A stretch of 64,000 nucleotides of DNA from a virus: the IMG/VR virus record IMGVR_UViG_3300033146_001759, positions 1 to 64,000 of that record; one strand, given 5' to 3'. Shown in pieces: positions 60,005 through 64,000 of this stretch; the first letter of the stretch is position 1, and every line of letters begins with the position of its first letter. The translations under genes were made by a program, and so were the position numbers. Below the pieces are notes generated by a model that was not told where the DNA came from, made no database searches, and saw nothing but the letters and a program-made list of their open reading frames with translations.

Positions 60005-61015
60005 TTATATATTAAAATCATACACCAATATTAATTCTTCAAATTCATTTTCAATATCACTATTCATGATTTTTATTTTTCTTAATATTTTATATCTTTC
60101 TATTTGTTTTTCTTCATTATTTTTTTTATATTCATTACTATATATATCCAAAGTATATAAAATATAATTTTTTTGCCACTCACTCGATTTAATCATCTTT
60201 TCAAAATCACCACCACATTTAAATATTTTTTTTAATTGCCAATCTTGTTCAGTAAGTATAGACATCAATATATTTTCTTTATTATCATTTATTTTATTTT
60301 TTAAGCTTATTAATATATCATTTATATCTTTATATAATTGCTCTTTTTTATTTTCGTTTACTTTATATAAATCATCAAAATTTTCAATCTTAACCACTTC
60401 GGATCCATATTGTTTTAAATATGATAATATATTTGAAATACCACCTTCATTTAATTTTTTTAAATCTATTATTATTTCAACATCATCACCATCAAATTCA
60501 AATTCAAATGGAATATTTACATTATTAGCATATAATACTTTTGCGCTTTGTAAAACATATCCTATATTATATCCTATATTCTCAACAAAAGTATGCAATT
60601 TTGTATATCCTAATAATTCAAATAATGTTTCAAATCTATCATCTTCATCATATTTTAAATTAAACAACGCATTTATTTCTTTGGAGGTTTTCATAGCATC
60701 ACCATTAAAATAATCTACATATTCTGTGTTTTCCACTGATTCATCTGGTGGATCCATAGACAAATAATCATTATACATCTTTATACTATAATCTTCTGCA
60801 TCAAAATCAAAAAAATCATTCAAATCCCCAATATCCATAAATAATGAAATTTTCTTTTCAGTTAAATCTATTACATATTCTTTTACATCATCTATACCAA
60901 TTAATTTTTTTATATGTTCTTTATCACCAAATTCAAATTCATATATTATATCATCTCCCAATGGGATAGTATCACCATTTTTTTCTTCTTTTATAAAATT
61001 ATTAAATTTTTTCAT
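60005..61015 (-). CDS. leader-bearing paralogue 1 of 3
   Basis: 336 aa. Leader MKKFNNFIKE. The body is a helical, acidic protein with a central strand domain (IPFEFEFDGDDVEIIIDLKK) and a C-terminal block CGGDFEKMIKSSEWQKNYIL shared with the next two genes; it ends VYDFNI. TTTAATATATAATAATT box upstream. Probably a head-packaged protein; no enzymatic motif seen. Confidence 0.6.
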   Translation of the reverse strand: MKKFNNFIKEEKNGDTIPLGDDIIYEFEFGDKEHIKKLIGIDDVKEYVIDLTEKKISLFMDIGDLNDFFDFDAEDYSIKMYNDYLSMDPPDESVENTEYVDYFNGDAMKTSKEINALFNLKYDEDDRFETLFELLGYTKLHTFVENIGYNIGYVLQSAKVLYANNVNIPFEFEFDGDDVEIIIDLKKLNEGGISNILSYLKQYGSEVVKIENFDDLYKVNENKKEQLYKDINDILISLKNKINDNKENILMSILTEQDWQLKKIFKCGGDFEKMIKSSEWQKNYILYTLDIYSNEYKKNNEEKQIERYKILRKIKIMNSDIENEFEELILVYDFNI

Positions 61016-61023
61016 ATCAATTA

Positions 61024-62064
61024 TTATATATTAAATTCATCTGCTGCTACCAAATATTTAAATTCTAAAACAATATCATCATTAATTAAATTATTACTTT
61101 TTAATTCATTATATTTATCTAACATAGTTAATTTCTCACTATATTCATTTTTAGTTCTCCCATTCACAAGATATTCTTTTTGCCATTCATATGATATAAT
61201 ATTATCATAAAAATCACCACCAATTTCTTTTATATAAAAACTATGTTTTGGTAATAAATCGTTTGCTATTTTTTCTGTATTTTTTTTCATATATTCATAA
61301 ATAGTTTCCAATTGTTTTTTAATTTTACTATCAAATATATTTTTTTCTTTTTCATTTATATCAACATCTGTATCTATGTCATCTATTTTTGAAATATTTT
61401 TACTCATATTATCTAATGCACTCTTAATATCATTAAAATCATCAGCCATTATAGTTAAATTAAATGTCATTCTAACTTTATCCCCAACTATATTAAAATA
61501 TAAATATGTTAATGATTCATCTATTTTTTTAGCTACTATTTGCATTAATTGTGTATATATAGATTCAATATATGATATTATTTCATCTAGAGTATCTTCT
61601 ATTATTTTATGTTTACTATAAAATATAACTTGTTTTATCATATCAACAAAAGTATCTTCATCTGGTGATTTAATATTAAACAATTTATATATTTTTGTTA
61701 ATATTTCTTCATGTTCAGTATTCAAATATGCATTTAATCTAAATTCTGAAAATTTATATTCATTATCTAACAATTCAATATATTCTCTTAACATAGTATC
61801 ATCTATTTCTAAATAATTACTAATATCATCTTCATCAACATCAATATCAACATATGTTCTATTATGTAAATCACGATGAGTATAACTACAATCATAAACC
61901 ATATATGATTCTAATTTAACTAATTTATCTATTTCTTCTTCATACCTATTTTTTTCATCATCTGACAATTTTTTAAATTCTTCTTCAGTTAAATAAATAG
62001 AATAAAACTTGTCTGCTAGTATTAATTCCTTATTTTCAAACAAAAACGTATTATATCTTTTCAT
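61024..62064 (-). CDS. leader-bearing paralogue 2 of 3
   Basis: 346 aa. Leader MKRYNTFLFE (L-F-E). Shares with paralogue 1 the layout and the block GGDFYDNIISYEWQKEYLV, and ends AADEFNI. The central strand domain reads YFNIVGDKVRMTFNLTIMAD. TATATAAG box upstream. Role unknown. Confidence 0.6.
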   Translation of the reverse strand: MKRYNTFLFENKELILADKFYSIYLTEEEFKKLSDDEKNRYEEEIDKLVKLESYMVYDCSYTHRDLHNRTYVDIDVDEDDISNYLEIDDTMLREYIELLDNEYKFSEFRLNAYLNTEHEEILTKIYKLFNIKSPDEDTFVDMIKQVIFYSKHKIIEDTLDEIISYIESIYTQLMQIVAKKIDESLTYLYFNIVGDKVRMTFNLTIMADDFNDIKSALDNMSKNISKIDDIDTDVDINEKEKNIFDSKIKKQLETIYEYMKKNTEKIANDLLPKHSFYIKEIGGDFYDNIISYEWQKEYLVNGRTKNEYSEKLTMLDKYNELKSNNLINDDIVLEFKYLVAADEFNI

Positions 62065-62067
62065 AGC

Positions 62068-63114
62068 TTATATATTAAAATCTCCAATTACAATAAATTT
62101 TTCTCCATCTTCTTTTATTTGTGGGTGAATTATATCTTTATATTTAAACATAAACTCCTTATAATTTTTTTCAATATCATTATTCCTAAAGATATATGAT
62201 TTTTGTTCATCATATTTTTTTAATTCATCAAGGAACAATCCTCCCATATTATAAATATCACCATAAAATTTATATGTAATTCTATTAAGAATATCTTCTT
62301 TATTATTTAAAATATCAACATATAAATTATCTAATTCATTTGATACATAATCATTAAATTCTTTAGATTCATCATTTGATAGTTTAATATTTTTATATGT
62401 ATTTATTTTCTCAAAATTATCTTTATTATATTTTAAAACATCACTTATATTTTTTATATCATTTGGTAATATTTCAATATCTATTTTAATATTTATATTT
62501 AATTCATCCAATTCAATCGTCATATATTTAAAGTCATTATTTATATTTTCTACATTTTTTTTTACTAAATCTCTACTAATATTATTCATTCTATTGATTA
62601 TATTAGCATAATTTTTAAACCAAGTATAAATTAACATTTCATTTAATACTAAAAAATAAATTCCTATTTTTTGTTCATTTTTATCAATATTAAATATATC
62701 TAATATCTTTACTATTTTATTTTTATTATCATCAGTTAAAAACTCAAATAATGTTTGTTGAGTTATTAGTTTTTCACCTTCTAAAATATCAAAATAGTTA
62801 TATAAAAACCATTTTTTAATTTCCAATAAATCCGCAAATATACTAGAATCACTAATAATATTAATTATATTAGGTTTTTCATATTCTACTAAAAGTTTTT
62901 CTTGATACTTAATATTATTACTTTTTATAATATCTTTCATTTTTCTATAATTAAATCTATTTTCATTTGATATTTTTTTCACATAATCATAATCAATATC
63001 CATTAATATTGATGCTTTATTCTTCAATGATAAATTACTAAATTCGGTTAATGATAACAATTCCCAATTTTTTATTGATTCTAATATAAAATTATAATAT
63101 TTCTTCATCTTCAT
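62068..63114 (-). CDS. leader-bearing paralogue 3 of 3
   Basis: 348 aa. Leader MKMKKYYNFILE (I-L-E). The related C-terminal block reads GGLFLDELKKYDEQKSYIF and the end is VIGDFNI; the strand domain is FKYMTIELDELNINIKIDIE. Most diverged of the three. A TATATATATA box lies just before the ATG. Confidence 0.6.
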   Translation of the reverse strand: MKMKKYYNFILESIKNWELLSLTEFSNLSLKNKASILMDIDYDYVKKISNENRFNYRKMKDIIKSNNIKYQEKLLVEYEKPNIINIISDSSIFADLLEIKKWFLYNYFDILEGEKLITQQTLFEFLTDDNKNKIVKILDIFNIDKNEQKIGIYFLVLNEMLIYTWFKNYANIINRMNNISRDLVKKNVENINNDFKYMTIELDELNINIKIDIEILPNDIKNISDVLKYNKDNFEKINTYKNIKLSNDESKEFNDYVSNELDNLYVDILNNKEDILNRITYKFYGDIYNMGGLFLDELKKYDEQKSYIFRNNDIEKNYKEFMFKYKDIIHPQIKEDGEKFIVIGDFNI

Positions 63115-63155
63115 ATATATATAAAATCAATTTCTTCTTTTTAATATATACTTTT

Positions 63156-63503
63156 ATGAAATTATTAAAAACATATAATCAAATATTTGAAAACACTAAT
63201 ATAAATAATATTTCTGTTGGATATTTTGTAATATTAAAATCACCAAAACATATTCCCGGTTTTAGTAAAAAACAATATTCTATATCTGAATATTTCTTCA
63301 AAAATAATATTGGTGTAATAACAAAAATAAACGGTGGTGATATTTATGTTAAATATTACAATACTCCATCATTAATATCATCAAATTTATTTAATGATGA
63401 TAATGAAGTAATTGCTGATAATAATGATATTATGTATTATAACAAAGATTTAGATATTTTAAATAATAAACATATTAACATTATAAAAAATAAATTTATA
63501 TAA
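63156..63503 (+). CDS. leader-bearing small protein
   Basis: 115 aa. Leader MKLLKTYNQIFE (I-F-E) followed by a small barrel-like domain: VGYFVILKSPKHIPGFSKKQ and NIGVITKINGGDIYVKYYNT. TTTTTAATATATACTTTT directly before the ATG. Its stop overlaps the next ATG. Confidence 0.6.
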   Translation: MKLLKTYNQIFENTNINNISVGYFVILKSPKHIPGFSKKQYSISEYFFKNNIGVITKINGGDIYVKYYNTPSLISSNLFNDDNEVIADNNDIMYYNKDLDILNNKHINIIKNKFI

Positions 63504-63655
63504 TGAAAATTTTAAAATATTATAATCACTTTTTTAACGAAGATACTTACATTGAAAATAGTATTGAAGATGAATTATGGTATATGATACACCACAATTC
63601 AAATATAAATACAATTAAAGAAGTAATTAAAAATGATGTTGATTTTAATATATGA
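63503..63655 (+). CDS. leader-bearing 50-residue protein
   Basis: MKILKYYNHFFNEDTYIENS start (F-N-E), end IKEVIKNDVDFNI, which looks like half an ankyrin unit. Overlaps neighbours at both ends (TAATGA, ATGA), supporting a real operon member; probably a truncated relative of the following ankyrin gene. Confidence 0.55.
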   Translation: MKILKYYNHFFNEDTYIENSIEDELWYMIHHNSNINTIKEVIKNDVDFNI

Positions 63656-64000
63656 AAATAATAAAAACATATAATGAATTATTTGAAAATGATTCAAATA
63701 ATAGTCGATTCTTAAATTTAAAACATTATTTAACTAATGATAACTTATACGAAGTCAAAAAAATTATTGATGGATATGATTTCAATAAAATATTCATTGG
63801 GATATTAAAACAAACTATTTTATGTTATGCTACAAAATATAGTTTTGAAATAATGAATTATTTATTAGAAAATGGTGCAGACCCAAATCTAACACACAAA
63901 GAATATATAGATTATCCCATAATCCAAGCAACAAAATCAAGAAACAGTAAAAAAGTAAAATTATTATTAAAATATAATGCTGATGTTAATGTTATTCATA
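63652..64000 (+). CDS. leader-bearing ankyrin-repeat protein, 3' end outside window
   Basis: At least 116 residues. Leader MKIIKTYNELFE (L-F-E), then ankyrin units EIMNYLLENGADPNLTHKEY and KLLLKYNADVNVIH reaching the window edge. Candidate packaged protein-binding effector. Confidence 0.65.
   Translation, partial: MKIIKTYNELFENDSNNSRFLNLKHYLTNDNLYEVKKIIDGYDFNKIFIGILKQTILCYATKYSFEIMNYLLENGADPNLTHKEYIDYPIIQATKSRNSKKVKLLLKYNADVNVIH

Overview
The window is a piece of a very AT-rich, densely packed genome of a large contractile-tailed (T4-like) phage that most likely infects a Bacteroidota host. The virus assignment rests on recognisable T4-type proteins: tail sheath (gp18), major capsid protein (gp23), prohead protease (gp21), portal (gp20), head-completion protein (gp4), late sigma factor (gp55), a gp15-like tail terminator, a B-family DNA polymerase and a probable sliding clamp. 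The host assignment rests on repeated Bacteroidota-type -7 boxes (TAnnTTTG) placed just upstream of genes. No tRNA gene, rRNA or CRISPR array was found.

Layout. 0-4.6 kb: truncated ECF sigma factor, an ART-like protein, a compact family-A-polymerase-like protein, gp15-like protein and a HAD-like protein. 4.7-19.7 kb, mostly rightward: metabolic and nucleic-acid genes (NadE, nicotinamidase, NadD, gamma-glutamylcyclotransferase, HNH nuclease, M16 peptidase, SmpB, C5 DNA methyltransferase, NAD+-dependent DNA ligase) with two candidate structured RNAs (9.3-9.5 and 12.6-12.8 kb) and several decayed small genes. 20-35.5 kb: virion morphogenesis block (sheath on +; capsid, protease-scaffold fusion, LRR protein, portal, gp4, gp55 on -), mostly single-gene units with their own AT-rich upstream box and a hairpin terminator. 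35.6-39.6 kb: ART-like and hypothetical genes, a metallophosphatase plus RNA ligase pair and a small ribbon-helix-helix protein. 39.7-42.6 kb: endonuclease genes and gene debris, including a 32-codon duplicate of the RNA ligase start. 42.6-59.7 kb, almost all leftward: membrane proteins, LemA-like protein, clamp, ClpP, nucleotidyltransferase, GrpE, the N-terminal half of a split DNA polymerase, and a compact RNase P RNA at 56.0-56.2 kb. 59.7-64 kb: three tandem paralogues and ankyrin-type proteins.

Three themes stand out. (1) About fifteen otherwise unrelated proteins begin with a short peptide of the form MK-x-[FY]-N-x-F-[IL]-x-E. This matches the T4 capsid-targeting sequence and the gp21 cleavage rule ([IL]-x-E). 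Most of these genes have the same TATATA-rich upstream element as the capsid genes, so they are candidates for proteins packaged in the head and injected. (2) Two of the four ADP-ribosyltransferase-like candidates carry clear leaders of this kind and a third a weaker one. The same phage encodes NadE, NadD, nicotinamidase and an NAD+-dependent ligase, suggesting that NAD+ is both used and rebuilt during infection. (3) RNA and translation quality control is prominent: RNase P RNA, SmpB, RNA ligase with phosphatase, and two unclassified structured RNAs.

Two transcription classes are suggested. Host-type TAnnTTTG boxes precede mainly enzymatic or host-takeover genes. A TTTATATATAATAAA-type box precedes structural and leader-bearing genes and is the natural candidate target of the gp55-like sigma factor. 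Functions of most small proteins remain unknown and are described only as seen.
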